Assembly: GCF_029168945.1 (NCBI RefSeq) | Contig: NC_083603.1 | Span: 49,176,406-49,240,405 of the forward strand | DNA: 64,000 bases | Direction: 5' to 3' | Origin: Cannabis sativa | Taxonomy: Eukaryota > Streptophyta > Magnoliopsida > Rosales > Cannabaceae | Part shown: piece by piece, positions 43,968-56,768 of the stretch | Layout: every line of letters begins with the position of its first letter | Position numbering within the stretch: the stretch's first letter is position 1 | Made by a program: the position numbers and the translations under genes | The notes under the pieces: generated by a model | Database searches by the model: none | What the model was told of the DNA's origin: nothing | What the model saw: only the letters and a program-made list of their open reading frames with translations

Positions 43968-45002
43968 GCTAAAACCATTTTTTTTTTGTGTGTGAATAGA
44001 CATGACAGTACATATATATATATATATATATATTCTTATCCAAAATTTTAAAAAGTTTTTTCATCTAAAATATTTATTATTTTGACTCAAAAATTATACC
44101 ATTGTAATCTATTTATTATGATGATCATTTTAATATGTGGGAAGCATATATTTTTTTGCCGCTACAAAAACAAATGACCCAAAAGAGTAACTTTGAAGTT
44201 TTTTTTTTCTATGTATCTAGTTAACAAAAATAATTAAACTTTTAACTTAAAAGAAATTTAATATATCAACTAATTTTATAAGTTAATAAGTAATAAGCTT
44301 ATACACTTAGCTTATTTTGTAACAATTTTGATATGTTTTTAAAATAAATATATGGCAATCACATAGTACTTAAAATTTAAGATAACAACCAACATCACAA
44401 GTTACTTTATATTTTTTAGAATTAATTACATCTCAGCATGTAAATATCAAATTCTTTAGGAATTGTTGTTGTTGGTTATCTAAAACATCATATGACTTAC
44501 ATTAAAAAAAAAAAAATTAACCTCAATGTATCTTAAACAATAAAATAACATATTATAGCTTGAAAATATAAAAAAGAAATATTTTTTTTTTAATAATAGT
44601 CGTCTTTTTTTGGAGACAAAAAAACATATGTTTTCCACATATTAAAATGATTATTTTATTATTTATATATGTATAAAATTTTAAAATAAATTTTTTAATA
44701 AAAAAATAACCAATTGATATCTTATTCACATCAAAAGTAATTAAAATGTTACTTTTTTCAAAACTCTCAAAAAACGAAAAAAAAATTTGGAAACGAGATT
44801 TTCTAATTTTTTCCATTTTCGGTAATTTTTTTTTTGGAATTCGGTATGTATGCTGACGTGGCATAACGGTATTTGTACAAATAATTTTCTTAAAGGTATG
44901 TTTATAAACTAAATCATTTTTAGGTATAATATCGAAAAATCTCTTTTTTTTTTTTAATATATGTAAGTATAAATTTACAAAACATATATTCTCTTTTCCT
45001 AG
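43968..45002. other. AT-rich stretch, partial diverged copy of the hAT interior
   Basis: No gene. The segment 44700-44945 resembles 43690-43925 (ACATCAAAAGYAAT..., CGGTATTTATGCTGACGTGGCAT...), and looser matches precede it in the same order. It may be a decayed duplicate of the same kind of element. It includes a TA repeat at about 44010-44030. Confidence 0.5.
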
Positions 45003-45170
45003 CCTAAATGAGAGATTTTCCAAGGTCTCTCATAAGTTGGCTACTAGAATTAGAAAGGAAATAAGGGTATCTAAGGCTTGGGACAAGATCTTTCTTCCAA
45101 AGTCTCATCAATAATCGGGTTTCTGAAAGACAAAATAAATGACTTGGTTTTTTTTTTTGGCTAAATGACA
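45003..45170 (+). pseudogene. Short LINE reverse-transcriptase fragment
   Basis: The plus strand reads LNERFSKVSHKLATRIRKEI...SKAWDKIFLPKS, then a frame change to a GF-K-type stretch. This matches the region before the GGLGFR motif of plant LINE RT (compare KAWDKLCLPKSRGGLGFR in the LINE at 5667-7001). It is too short for more. Confidence 0.5.
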
Positions 45171-45198
45171 ACGACACTTGATTAATGGAAGTTAATCC

Positions 45199-47088
45199 TG
45201 TTAGGTTTTATGCCCTAAATAAAACTCCATTTCAATGTAATCTATTTTATTCAACATCAATAAAGAAACAGAAGTATTTTTCATTCATTTGTGTATGTTT
45301 TGGTTCACTTTATCAATTGCTTGTCTATTTGATTTATAAATTCATCTTAAACCCTTTTCACATACTTGATCATGTTTATTGTGCTGTCATCACATTGGAA
45401 AGTAAACATGACTATGTGAATAAAGTTTCCTAGATTTATCAGACACAGGGTTTTACTGATATGATAATCTACAACAAGAGTTTACTTGTATTTGGAGAAA
45501 TACTATGTTCTTTCCACAACATTGGTTAAAGTAAAGCTCAGGTTGGATGCATGGAGTATGCATCGGAAGGGACCGATATTGAACTTTGACTTAGAATTAA
45601 TTAAACTTACCGTAAAATCTATTCAAGTCAATATCGCCAAGTTGATCCTAGATCCAATGATCTTAATCCTGTTATGATTAGGCTCAATCTCAAGAGGCTA
45701 TTCGTGTTCCTTGAATTGTTAGTTAAGCCTACTTTTAGGTCAGGGTGATACGTACTTTTTGGGAACACGGTAGTGCAATTGAGTGGGAGCGCTAGCATAA
45801 ACATGGAATCTATAGCTTCTATCTGGCGAATAGTAAGCAAAGGATGATCTCCTTCGAGCTTGACCAAACGAAAATAAATGGTGGAGATCTCATTTCACAT
45901 AAGCTGAAATATCATTTATACGGGGTCAAGTGTTTTAAGGATAAAATACATAGTAGGGTGTTACGGTAATCTAATCCCTTTACAGTGTAGATCATTCATA
46001 TAGAGGATCATTGATCAAATTAGGATTATAACAATGGATAACTAATGATGTATCTATATGGTGGAACATATAGAGCATTCTATATACTGAGAGTGCAATT
46101 CTAAGTTCTATGCGTGGATTCAACGAAGAATTAATAAGTTAGTGAATTTTAGTGCTAAATTCTTGATCTACTTATTGGAAGCTCTGTTATATAGACCCAT
46201 GGTCCCCCCACTAGTTGAGATAATATTGTTTGTAAGACTCATGTAATTGGTTTTAATTAATCAATTATAATTCACAAATTAGACTATGTCTATTTGTGAA
46301 ATTTTCACTAAGTAAGGGCGAAATTGTAAAGAAAGAGTTAATAGGGGCATATTTGTTAATTATGATACTTTGTATGGTTCAATTAATAAATATGATAAAT
46401 GACAATATTATTTAATAATTATTTATAATTATTAAATAGTTAGAATTGGCATTTAAATGGTTGAATTAGGAAATTGGCATTTTTGAGAAAATCAGATACA
46501 AAAGGTGTTAAAATTGCAAAATTTTAAAAAGCAAGGCTCAGTCCACTAAGCCATGGCCGGCCACCTTTGTAGACTTTTTAAGTTGAAATTTTCATTATTT
46601 TAATGCCAAATAATTCAAATCTAACCCTAGTGGAATGCTATAAATAGATAGTGAAGGCTTGAGGAAAATTACACTTCACATCAGAAAAACCTGAGCCTCC
46701 TCTCTCTTCTCTAGCCGCCACTCTCTCTCTCTCTCTTCTTCCTTCATATTTCGAACCTACCTTAGTGATTAGAGTAGTGCCCACACACAGCAAGCAATAC
46801 CTCAATCATAGTGAGGAAGATCGTGAAGAAAAATCATCAGCAAAGGAGATTCAGCATCAAGGATTCAGAGAAAGAGATCCAGGTTCAGATCTTGATAATA
46901 CTCTGCTACAGAAAGGATTCAAGGGTTAGAGATCTGAACGAAAGGAGTCATTTAATTCCGCTGCACCCAATGTAAGGTTTCTTAAACTTTATATGTGTTT
47001 AATTTATCGTTTTAGAAAGTTCTTATTTAGGATGTTAATAAACATACTTGTGAGTAGATCTAAGATCTTGGTAAAATAATTTCCAACA
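45199..47088 (+). repeat. Copia-A 5' LTR
   Basis: 1890 bp, TGTTAGGTTTTATGCCC...AATTTCCAACA. A TATA box (CTATAAATAG) lies at 46638-46647, followed by a CT-rich leader-like stretch. The right end matches, inverted, the solo LTR left end at 18580. Confidence 0.95.
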
Positions 47089-47090
47089 AC

Positions 47091-47103
47091 TGGCCTCAGA
47101 GCC
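47091..47103 (+). other. Copia-A primer-binding site
   Basis: TGGCCTCAGAGCC, two bases after the LTR, resembles the initiator tRNA-Met site TGGTATCAGAGCC with two changes. Confidence 0.75.
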
Positions 47104-49846
47104 ATGGTAATTGATTTACTTGCAAGAAATTTGGACTTTAAAACGATTGTTTGTTTGTTTTTGGATGGTATCATGTTGTATTGAGTGTTATTTGATGATT
47201 GATTGATGTTTGTGAATTTTCGTGAAAAATAATTGCGATTCTGTTTCTGGAATTATTTTTATTGGATAGGATGGAAAAAATTAAGCAAGTTATTTTTTTA
47301 CAGAACTCAATTTCGATTTAATTTGAATTAGTTATGAATTTTTGAAGATTTGAAAAAATCGGGGCTGTGCTGAAATTTTCCTGCGATCGCGAAAACTGTC
47401 CGTACAGCTCACAATTTTTTCGTTTTTCTTCGTTTTTTCATACTTTTTCATGGAATTAACTTCCGATTTTTTGTGTAGTTCTATATTTATACTATTACTA
47501 TTCCTAATTCAATTCTAATTATCATTTTGAATTAATTTAATATTTTTTAAATTTAATTCAAGATATTAGTGTAATTTGAATTTGAATAGAATTAGTATCT
47601 ATCTTTTTGCTTAAAAATCTATCTTATTTTAAAATTTGATTATATCTTATCTTATTTTAAATTTAAAATAAGATAACTATAATCATGTAATTTTTAAATG
47701 ATATAAGATATTTTGCTAATTTTTAAATTTTGTTATTTTATTTATTTAAATTACATTTAAAATTTGAAAAAGATATTCATTTATCTTTTCTAATTTTTTA
47801 TTTAATTTTTATTTATAAAATAACATTTAAAATTTAAAAGTAGTTAGCAAAATTTTTGAAATGATATTTAGGTTGGTTGAAACCTAATTTTTCAAAAATT
47901 GTAGGTTTAATTTTAAATTTAATATTTAATTAAATTTCGAATTGTTTTTTTAATTTTTCAAAATTTTTTTAAAATTTTCGAATTTTTTTTTATTTAATTA
48001 ATTATTTTCGAAATTAATTATTTAATTTAAAATTAAATAAATCCTACATCCAACTATCCAACTAACCTTGTTGCAGGAGTATGTGTTTTAGCTTATGTGT
48101 AAGTTTTCAAAACCTATTATTACTTGATTGCAAATAGCCATGGTTACTTATTGCCAGATCTAATGATCTGATGGCTCCCTTGGTCAAGATAATAATTTGT
48201 AACAGGTATATTTACAATCTTCTTTCATCTGTGTATGACCTAGCAACATGATAGGACCCATCCAAAGTGTGCCTGTGTGAGCCTATGCGTTTAATTTTAT
48301 TATAGATGCATATAGGTTGTTGTTGCTAAAATAAATTATCATAGTTCTTGATAGAATTTATTTAGGTCCATTTAGTTTTTGGGCCTATTCAATTAATAAC
48401 AGTTGTTCTTATTAAGGTTAAATTCCTCTCTTTTGGGCCTTGTGTGAGAGTTGGGAGCCATAGACGTGGGTACGACATACTGAACCCAGCACCCCCTCAC
48501 ATAAACCACCCCAATTGTGAAGGCCTATTTGCCTGATTTGAATGACTGTACTAGGTTAATTACACTAGTTTAACCTAATTAAAATTGATTAGCAACATAA
48601 TTAATTTCATTTATTTTGAAATTAATTTAGAAAATCATAGTTTAATGAATTTTATATTCTACGCTAAACTATATGTATTTTCTTGTATTTAATTAAATAT
48701 AGAATTATAACCATCTAGATTCTTTCTGAAGCTTAATTTAAATTTTTCATTAAATATTCCTATTTAAGTTGATATTTAGTTATTTACAACTAACCAACTT
48801 AAATCTGAATATCCTTTGGATTTAAAATTTCAAAATTAAGTTGAGGAATTTTAGGCATTGGTTATTAAGATTCTTTAGATATTTTTTAAGTTAATATCTT
48901 TTCGAATATTAACTTAAAATGGAATATTTTAGATATTTTTTAGGTTAATATCTTTTCGAATATTAACTTAAAATGGAATATCTTCAAATTAAGTGGTGAC
49001 AGCTTAATTTTAAATTTAATTAAATCTGATTTGAAAGATATTTAAGTTGATTTTTTAGATTCTTCTAAAACAACTTGAACAAGATATTTTCAAATTTGTT
49101 CCATTTAATATTCAAATTTATTTTTTGAATTTAATTAATAATTGAAAATTAATTAAAGTTGATTTTTTATTTAAATCAATTTTGATTTGTAATTTTTCAT
49201 TATTATATTATGGAACTTGTTCGATATTTATTTGAATTTATTTTTCAAATTTAAATAATAATTGAAAATTAATTACAGTTGATTTTTTATTTAAACCAAC
49301 TTTAGTTTGTAATTATTCATTATTATAATATTGAATTAAAATGATTATACAAAATACATATAATATTTTTAAATAATGAGCTTTTAATCAAGAGACATTC
49401 GATCTCCATTGTGGGTTTTACACCGCGTTTGTTTTAGTGAGTAATCCTCCCTAATGGAGGAACGTTCATTAGCAATTTCGCACCGTTTAACCTCGCATGA
49501 TAAGTAGTTTGTAAGTGTTTTGTATGGTATAGATCACCCTAATGGTGGCGACCATACTTGACTTGCAAATTATGAAACAATGGTGGAAGCTCATAAGATA
49601 GAATTGCCTTGACTCTCGCCTAAATGGGACAACGCTGAATTCCAATCTTGATCGAATAAAAGGTTGCTAGAATGGTTATCATTTTAGATGAGCTGACAAC
49701 TCTATTCAATGGATGATGCTTTGACTCTCGCCTAAACGGGACACTGTATCAGTTTGTTGAAATACCTTGGAAAATAAACTATGTTAGATTTAGTATTTCT
49801 ATAACATATGTCATTACTTGTTATTTTCTAAATTGAGTATGAATTT
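47104..49846 (+). other. Copia-A leader, 2.7 kb, AT-rich, no ORF
   Basis: Unusually long for a Copia leader. It holds a 54-bp tandem repeat with internal palindromes (48876-48983), a 120-bp-period duplication (about 49104-49335) and a repeated TTGACTCTCGCCTAAA word (about 49609 and 49729). The gag N-terminus is probably decayed within the last part. Confidence 0.65.
48876..48983. repeat. 54-bp tandem repeat with hairpins
   Basis: Two copies start at 48876 and 48930. Each carries a near-perfect inverted repeat (AAGTTAATAT, 8-nt loop, ATATTAACTT; the second copy has one mismatch). Confidence 0.85.
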
Positions 49847-50587
49847 ATGAGCCAAAACCTTACTTCTGTTTTATTGATGTGTTGTAGTGTCATTATGAAT
49901 AACCCTCACCCTGATCCTCTACTAGTTACTATCTTAGCAAAAGAACTCTATAGTGTGAAAATGCATCCTGGTAGTTGCATTAACTCGCACCTGTTGATGA
50001 TGAATCTGAAGTTCCAAAAGGCAAATCTACTAGGAATTGATTTATCAAGAGAACAATGGGTCCAACTTATCCTTAATAGTCTTCCTCCGGAGTATAATGA
50101 ATTTGTTATCTCTTACATGATCAACAATTCTAACTCCTCCGACATGGACAAGCTCGAAGCAGAATTACGAGCCCATGAGCGGAACTTGATTGCAATGGGT
50201 CCCCCTAGGTTTGCAATCAATAATCGAAGGAAAAGGACTAGGTATGAAGGATCTAGCAAAACTGCTTCTTCAAGTACAATTATCAGACATGATCTTCTAT
50301 GTTCGAATTGTAATGAAAAGGGACATCATGAAGAACGATGTCCCAGGCTTCTAAACAATTCAAACGAAGGTAATGCTTTTGTCTTTGAATCATGTGTTTT
50401 AGAGAACGACAAATCCATCTGGATTGTTGATTCTGGGTCTACTAACCATGTATGTTCTTCACTGCAGTTGCTTGAAACTTGGGAAAATCTGCTTCCAGGA
50501 GAGTTAAAGCTTAAAGTTGGCAATGGCGAATTAGTATCGGTCAAAGCAGAGGAAAAGCCCGCATCAAGTTTCAACAAAGATTTTTAA
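49847..50587 (+). pseudogene. Copia-A gag C-terminal part and protease
   Basis: The frame holds a UBN2-type segment (LGIDLSREQWVQLILNSLPPEY), a CCHC knuckle CSNCNEKGHHEERC and the protease motif WIVDSGSTNHVC. The first 20 or so residues do not resemble gag and the true N-terminus is lost upstream. The frame closes at 50587 and the next domain continues in another frame. Confidence 0.88.
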
Positions 50588-51441
50588 TTTTAGAAAATGT
50601 TTTATTTATTCCAAACTTTAGTAGAAACTTGATAAGTGTCTCATGTTTGCAAACACAATCTTATATATTGAATTTTTCGAGTACAAATTGTTCAATTTCT
50701 CGTAATGGATTTCAAATATGTGTTGCTATAATGGAACAAGGGCTTTATGTTTTAAGACCGAGTACTCAAATCTCACTAAATAGTGAACTTTTCAGTGTAG
50801 CTAGACCTAGAAACCTAAAAAGAAAAGAGATTGATAATGATGATCAAACTTATCTATGGCATTTACGTTTAGGTCATATAGGCTTTGATAGACTCAATAG
50901 GCTCACCAAAGGCGGTCCATTGAAAAATGTCGTCTTAGGTGAACTGCCAGTATGCGAGTCCTGCCTAGAAGGAAAAATGACTAAACGTTCTTTCTCTGCA
51001 AAGGGAGAGCGTGCCAAAATCCCTCTAGGGTTAGTGCATTCCGATGTCTGCGGACCTTTGAATGTCAAAGCCCGAGGTGGTTATGAGTATTTTGTCACTT
51101 TCATTGACGATTTCTCTAGATATAGTTTTCTTTACCTAATGCAAAAGAAATCTGAAACGTTTGAAAAGTTTCAGGAGTTTCATGCTTTGGCCCAAAACCA
51201 ATTAGGTAAATCATTAAAGATCTTGCGAACTGATAGGGGTGGAGAATATATGGATATGCAGTTCAAAGATCATTTAATTGAACTTGGAATTGAATCCCAA
51301 TACATCGCCCTGACCACTCCACAACAAAATGGAGTTGCAGAAAGAAGAAATCGCACTCTTTTGGAAATGGTTAGGTCTATGCTGAGTTATTCAACTCTGT
51401 CTACGTCCTTTTTGGGGATATGCTATACAGATGGCAAATGA
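50588..51441 (+). pseudogene. Copia-A integrase core
   Basis: WHLRLGHIGFDRLN and CESCLEGKMTKRSF form the GAG pre-integrase zinc region. The integrase core has VHSDVCGPL, RTDRGGEYMD and TPQQNGVAERRNR (D-D-E). It breaks by frameshift near 51425, and the integrase C-terminus continues in the next frame. Confidence 0.9.
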
Positions 51442-52629
51442 CATTCTAAATGTTGTTCCATCTAAAGCAGTCCCTAAGACACCCGTCGAACTTTGGAATG
51501 GTCGAACACCTAGTTTACGCCATTACAGAATTTGGGGGTGCCCTGCTCACGTCTTAAGAAAGAAAGAAGGCAAACTTCAATCACGTACCGAAGTATGCAT
51601 GTTTGTCAGAAATTCTAAAGAGACTAGGGGTGGACTATTTTATAGTCACAAGGATAATAAAGTGTTTGTTTCTACAAATGCTACTTTCCTTGAAGAGAAC
51701 TATATTAAAGACTACAAACCGAAAAGTAAAGTTGTTCTAGAGGAATTGCTATCAGATATAAGTCCTTCCAATGTTCCGTCCTCTTCCACTCGTGAAGAAG
51801 ACAATCCCACTCCCTCAGTTGAACAAACTGAGAAATATACTACTAAAGTTTCTGTTCAGAAGACAACCATACCTCGTCGTAGTGGGAGGGTTTCAACAAA
51901 ACCTGCTCGTTATGGCTTGGATGGTGAAATCAATATGGTCGTAGGTGACGGTATTGATGACGATCCATTAACCTATAAACAGGCAATGGATAGTCCACAA
52001 CGGAAACGATGGTCAGCCGGCATGGATTCAGAAATGGATTCCATGAAAAAGAACAAAGTCTGGGAATATGTAGACGCACCTGACGACTATCATCCGATAG
52101 GATGCAAGTGGGTTTACAAGAAGAAAAGAGGAGCTGCAGGCGAAGTCGAAACTTTTAAAGCTAGACTTGTAGCCAAGGGTTATACCCAAAGAGAAGGCGT
52201 GGACTATGAGGAAACTTTTAGTCCTGTTGCCATGCTCAAATCCATCCGAATTCTTCTCTCCATAGCTGCTGCTTTCGATTATGAAATCTGGCAAATGGAT
52301 GTCAAGACTGCCTTCCTTAATGGGGTACTTGAAGAAACCATCTATATGGAGCAACCAGAAGGTTATGTTCTTCACAGGCGGGGAAAAGAAAGTTTGTAAA
52401 TTAAATAGGTCTATCTATGGACTTAAGCAAGCTTCTCGCTCATGGAACAAAAGGTTTGATGAAATCATCAAGACGTACGGCTTTCTTCAGAATGAAGATG
52501 AACCTTGTGTTTACCAACTCAAGGAAGACCAAATAGTAGTATTCCTGGTCCTTTATGTTGATGACATTTTGATTATTGGAAACAATGTCAAGAAAATGAC
52601 TCACATCAAGGAATGGCTCAACACTCAAT
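51431..52629 (+). pseudogene. Copia-A integrase C-terminus and RT, first part
   Basis: Integrase C-terminus (VELWNGRTPSLRHYRIWGCPAHV), then RT with WVYKKKRGAAGEVETFKARLVAKGYTQ split between motifs, QMDVKTAFLNG, a frameshift near 52390, YGLKQASRSWNKRF and LYVDDILIIG. The frame runs into the target site of Sire-B at 52625-52629 and resumes at 62463. Confidence 0.9.
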
Positions 52630-54106
52630 TGTTAGCCCAAGATATGTTTCCAAGAGGGGGGGTGAATTGGAAATTTAAACTAATTTCGGAAAATTAAAAC
52701 TTTTAACACAAAATTATGCAATTAGTCAATTAATCAAGTAAAAGCAAGTAGTATGGCAAGCAATATATTAAGACAAATAATTAAACTTGTAAAGTAAAGA
52801 GTTTAAGGATTAGAAAATGCAAACTCTCGATTTTTACAAGGTTCGGTAGAACTATGCCACCTACGTCCTTGGTCTTCAAAGCTATGGACCTAGCTTTGAG
52901 TTCCAATATCGAGCCAAGTTAACGGGCTTGACTAACCCTTACAACCGGGAAATTTTCACCAAGGTATTTCCAAACCTCTTACAATAGTTTCGCACCCCCG
53001 AGGACTATTAACCTCTTTCTCGGATTGTTAAAGTGCCAATCTCACTATTTCCGGGTTGTTTACAAAACCGGTGCCAACCTCACCTCAATCACAATATGGA
53101 AATGTGTTTGATATACAAGCTAAAATCACTCTAGAAATATGATGATACAATGGAAACCTAGAGTGAAAAGCAAGCACACTTAAGATGAATAAAATCAAAT
53201 TTTGGCTCAAAGTGTGTGAAAAGTGTTGGTTTGGATTTCAAACTTAGAAGCTCCTTAATCTCACTTAGATAGGTTAGATATATGTAATAAATGCTCAACC
53301 AACTTATTTTTTGAAAGAAAAATCGAGTTTATATAGTGTTTGATGAAAAACTAGCCGTTTATAGCCGTTAGCACGTTTCCCGAGGTGGGGTCAGCCATGA
53401 ACCGGAAGTCCGGATGGGAACCGGAATTCCGGATTGATTACAACCGGAATTCCGGTTGCCAACCGGAATTCCGGATGGCTGACCAGTGGCAAAAAATGCC
53501 ACTTTTCGGGACTTAAACGCGCATAACTTCTTACTCGATTATCCGATTTCAGAAATTCCAACTTTGTTCTCTTAGTTAAACAAAATGTGATTTAGAAATT
53601 CAATCAAAAAATTTTTTGAACTATCGTGTGAGAAAACTTGTTGCACAAGTTAGTGAATGGGCCAAAATTCAAATTTATAAAAACTTAGTGTGCTATGCAA
53701 ATCACTTTAACAAGACTAAATTAGATTTATACCATTTAATTTTGAGTAGTCTTGATGTAGATGAGCCTCCTAGCTTGATTTGCATGTTTTTGATCCCAAG
53801 TTGATTTTTCCCGAGAGTTGACCTTGACTTTGACTTTGACTTTGACTTTCGGGTTGACTTTTTGACTTTGGGATTTTGAAGACCTCTTTTGAATAGGGTC
53901 TTGAGTTGTTGATCCCTTGATGAATCTTTTGCTCTTGATATTCTTGTTGAGTCCATTTAGTGTTGCTTTTAAAAGTTTGGTAAAAATACCAAAATATTTA
54001 TTTTCTCTTTTAAATTTGCTACAAAATCAATAAATCATTAGTAACAAATAATAATCAAATATTTGCTAATCATCAAAACAAGGAGATCGAAAAGTTTGAG
54101 TTAACA
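52630..54106 (-). repeat. Sire-B 3' LTR
   Basis: 1477 bp, the partner of 60987-62457. The few visible differences are single-base changes in G/C runs and a small change beside the palindrome cluster (about 53485). Confidence 0.95.
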
Positions 54107-54107
54107 A

Positions 54108-54352
54108 TCTCCCCCTTTTTGATGATATCGAATATTTGATTATTTTTAAAGGGAAAGGAAAAAATTTAAGTAAGTTGGATTAGCTCCCCCTTAATGTGTG
54201 CAAGAAAAAAAAATTTACCTTTTAATTTTACCTTGCATGAAGTTGTAAACTCCCCCTCAATTTTTACTTATGATAAAAGATTAGATACCAAAAAAAAAAA
54301 ATTTGAGGTGATGCCAAAAAAAAATTAATCAATAGTTGTTCTCCCCCTTTTG
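54108..54352 (-). other. Sire-B multiple polypurine tracts
   Basis: The minus strand has GGGGGAG cores at 54108-54120 (abutting the LTR), 54184-54194, 54250-54258 and 54339-54352, the mirror of Sire-C. Confidence 0.85.
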
Positions 54353-54621
54353 ATTCATCAAAAAGGGTGGCAAGGAATTCACAAAATATAAAAGAAAAGA
54401 GAGAAAAAAAAAAAATAAAACAAAGCAACAAGCCAATGCATTAAAAAAAAAAACAACATCCAAAATAACATGCAAACAACACAAAGAAAAAAAAATAAAA
54501 CAAAGAAAAAGTACCAACTAACACAAAGTCAAAAGGCATGAAGCCTTTGCACACAACCAAAAAAAAAAAAATAAAAAATAAAAAGAAACTAAATAAGCCA
54601 AAAAAAAAAAAAATGCAAGAA

Positions 54622-55833
54622 CTAGTTTGGTGGGGGGCCAAAGCGATCCATGTATGCCCTCCATTGTGCCATCTCCTCTTGCACATTAGCAAACCCATGC
54701 ACCATGTCACTCCTCATGGTGTTGATGTCATTGTTGAGGTTGGAGAATTGTGAGTTGAGATCATTTCGCAAGGTTTGAAATTGGTTGTCAACCGAAGTGT
54801 GAAGACGAGTGAAAGCTTCCTCAAGGTTGAATTGGGGAAAAGTAGGCATGGGAGGAGCTTGAGGAGGCATGTCTTCATCTTCTTCTTCTTCTTCTTCTTC
54901 GCTTTCACTTGCGGGCAAATTGATTTCTTCATCATCACTCTCCAAATCAATTTGCATTCTTTGCCCTCTTTTGGGTGTGAACACCCATTCATTGTTAAGG
55001 AATTTGTAACCCATAGCCTTGAAAGTTTTGGATCCTAGAATGTCACTAGAGGTAGGATCATTTTTCTTTTCATGTAGGGTAGGAATTCCTAAGAGAGGAA
55101 AAAGGTAGCTAAGAAGAAAACCAAAGGGAAGTGCCTTAATCATATTAGGCTTGTCCACATCAAGTATGAATTTTAAAATAAGATAGCCTAGGTTGATGGG
55201 TGTGGTTTTGGCTATAATGAGATGCATGAGTAATTGATCAATGGAATTGATCTCATCTTGGTGGCCACTTCTAGGAGCAAGATTTGCAACAATAAATTTG
55301 TGGAGGATTTTAGCCTCTAAAGTGAGTTGGTGTCTTTTTGGTCTCATAATAAAAGGGCCATCACCACAAATATTCCTAGAACACTCATCAAAGTTAAAAA
55401 TGGCATCATTTTTGAGAGAAAGTTTGGGTTCAAGTAATATGCCACCATTAGGTGCTCCTAACATGTCATTAAGAGATGCTACATTGAGTTCAAAAGCTAC
55501 TCCTCTAAGGGTTCCTCTAACACCTAAAGGTTGTAATGTAGGTTTAATACAAGCATAAAAACCTTGAACTAGCCTAGGATACAATGGAGTGTTAATTTGA
55601 ATAAAAGATGTCCATCCTAGGGTATCAAAATGATGACTAAAATCAACACAATCAAGGCTAGGGAGATCACAAATTTTACCTTTGAGAATTTTCCTAGAGG
55701 AGAAATCATTGACAAACTTGTTGTGATCTTCATCATTGAAGAAGAGAGTGGGCTCTTGCCTTGCTTTTGCCCTTATTTCCCTTTGTTGAATTGCACTAGC
55801 CATTTTCTTGGGAGCTCTTGAGGAGGAAGCCAT
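54622..55833 (-). CDS. Sire-B third ORF
   Basis: 403 codons from the ATG at 55833 (MASSSRAPKKMAS), one codon shorter than in Sire-C because the Glu run is shorter. The rest is nearly identical: the same 'plant transposon protein'-like body and a heptad-rich C-terminus. Being open in both copies suggests it has been kept under selection until recently. The role is unknown; the position is that of the Sirevirus env-like ORF. Confidence 0.75.
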   Translation of the reverse strand: MASSSRAPKKMASAIQQREIRAKARQEPTLFFNDEDHNKFVNDFSSRKILKGKICDLPSLDCVDFSHHFDTLGWTSFIQINTPLYPRLVQGFYACIKPTLQPLGVRGTLRGVAFELNVASLNDMLGAPNGGILLEPKLSLKNDAIFNFDECSRNICGDGPFIMRPKRHQLTLEAKILHKFIVANLAPRSGHQDEINSIDQLLMHLIIAKTTPINLGYLILKFILDVDKPNMIKALPFGFLLSYLFPLLGIPTLHEKKNDPTSSDILGSKTFKAMGYKFLNNEWVFTPKRGQRMQIDLESDDEEINLPASESEEEEEEEDEDMPPQAPPMPTFPQFNLEEAFTRLHTSVDNQFQTLRNDLNSQFSNLNNDINTMRSDMVHGFANVQEEMAQWRAYMDRFGPPPN

Positions 55834-56768
55834 TGAAGAACACACTTCTCTTTTTTTTAAAATATTTGGAAGATGAGAATGAGGCTTTGAAAGAGAGAAT
55901 TTTAGAGAGAAAAAAGATGATGGCTGCTGTATTAGGGTTGAAAAAACTGAATGGGGGAAGAAAAATTCGGTGGTAGGGTTTAAAAAGGGAAAAAATCGCA
56001 TGAAAATGACAAAAATGCCCCCTTTGCTGATCCTGTGCCATCCGGAATTCCGGATGGTACAACCGGAATTCCGGTTGGTACAGGACCAGCAAAAAAAATT
56101 TTTAAAAGTGGGCTAAAAAATCCAATTTTGACCCAAATGACCCCAAACCAATTCTAATACCTTTAATATGATAAAACAAAATTGCTCAAACAAGAAAATC
56201 TGAAAAATAATGAAAAATGACGATTTACGGTAAGTTTTTCGAAAATTGCCAAGAAAACTAGAACCGTACCAAAAATGAGTTTTATGCAACGAAATTGAAA
56301 AATTCTTTTTCCAGCAGTTTTATAAAATAAAATGTGCGGTGTACAAACTTACGGAATCGAAAAATGTTGAAAAATGAGAGAGTTTGGCGAAAAACACTCT
56401 TTTAGGTCTAAAAATCTAAAAATTCAACAAGTGAGGTACCAAAAATTTGTTTCATGCAAATTTCAATCAAGGCAAACCTATAGGCATACTAAATACACTC
56501 TATTTCACATATTCAAGCATATAGACACATAAGAAAATCAAATATGCAAAAATTCACATGTTCACTTGTTTAAAAACAAGTCCAAGGTTCACCAAAAATC
56601 CACATTTTGACCTATAATTTTAAGTTTTTCAACAAGGATAGTTCATATAGGTCAAGTATCAATAAATTTTCACATCTATGCATATAAATCTCATTAATAT
56701 CATATTTGGAACAATTATGCATAAAGAAGTAAGTAAAGAGATATAAAATTTTTTATAGCTAGCAAACC
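55834..56768 (-). other. Sire-B spacer between pol and third ORF, with palindromes
   Basis: Equivalent to 33010-33941. At about 56035-56085 it carries two perfect palindromes, CCATCCGGAATTCCGGATGG and CAACCGGAATTCCGGTTG, better preserved than in Sire-C. Confidence 0.7.

Noticed and set aside
44553..45023. 156-codon Lys/Ile/Phe-rich minus-strand ORF
   Set aside because: AT-rich low-complexity translation over the decayed hAT-like duplicate.
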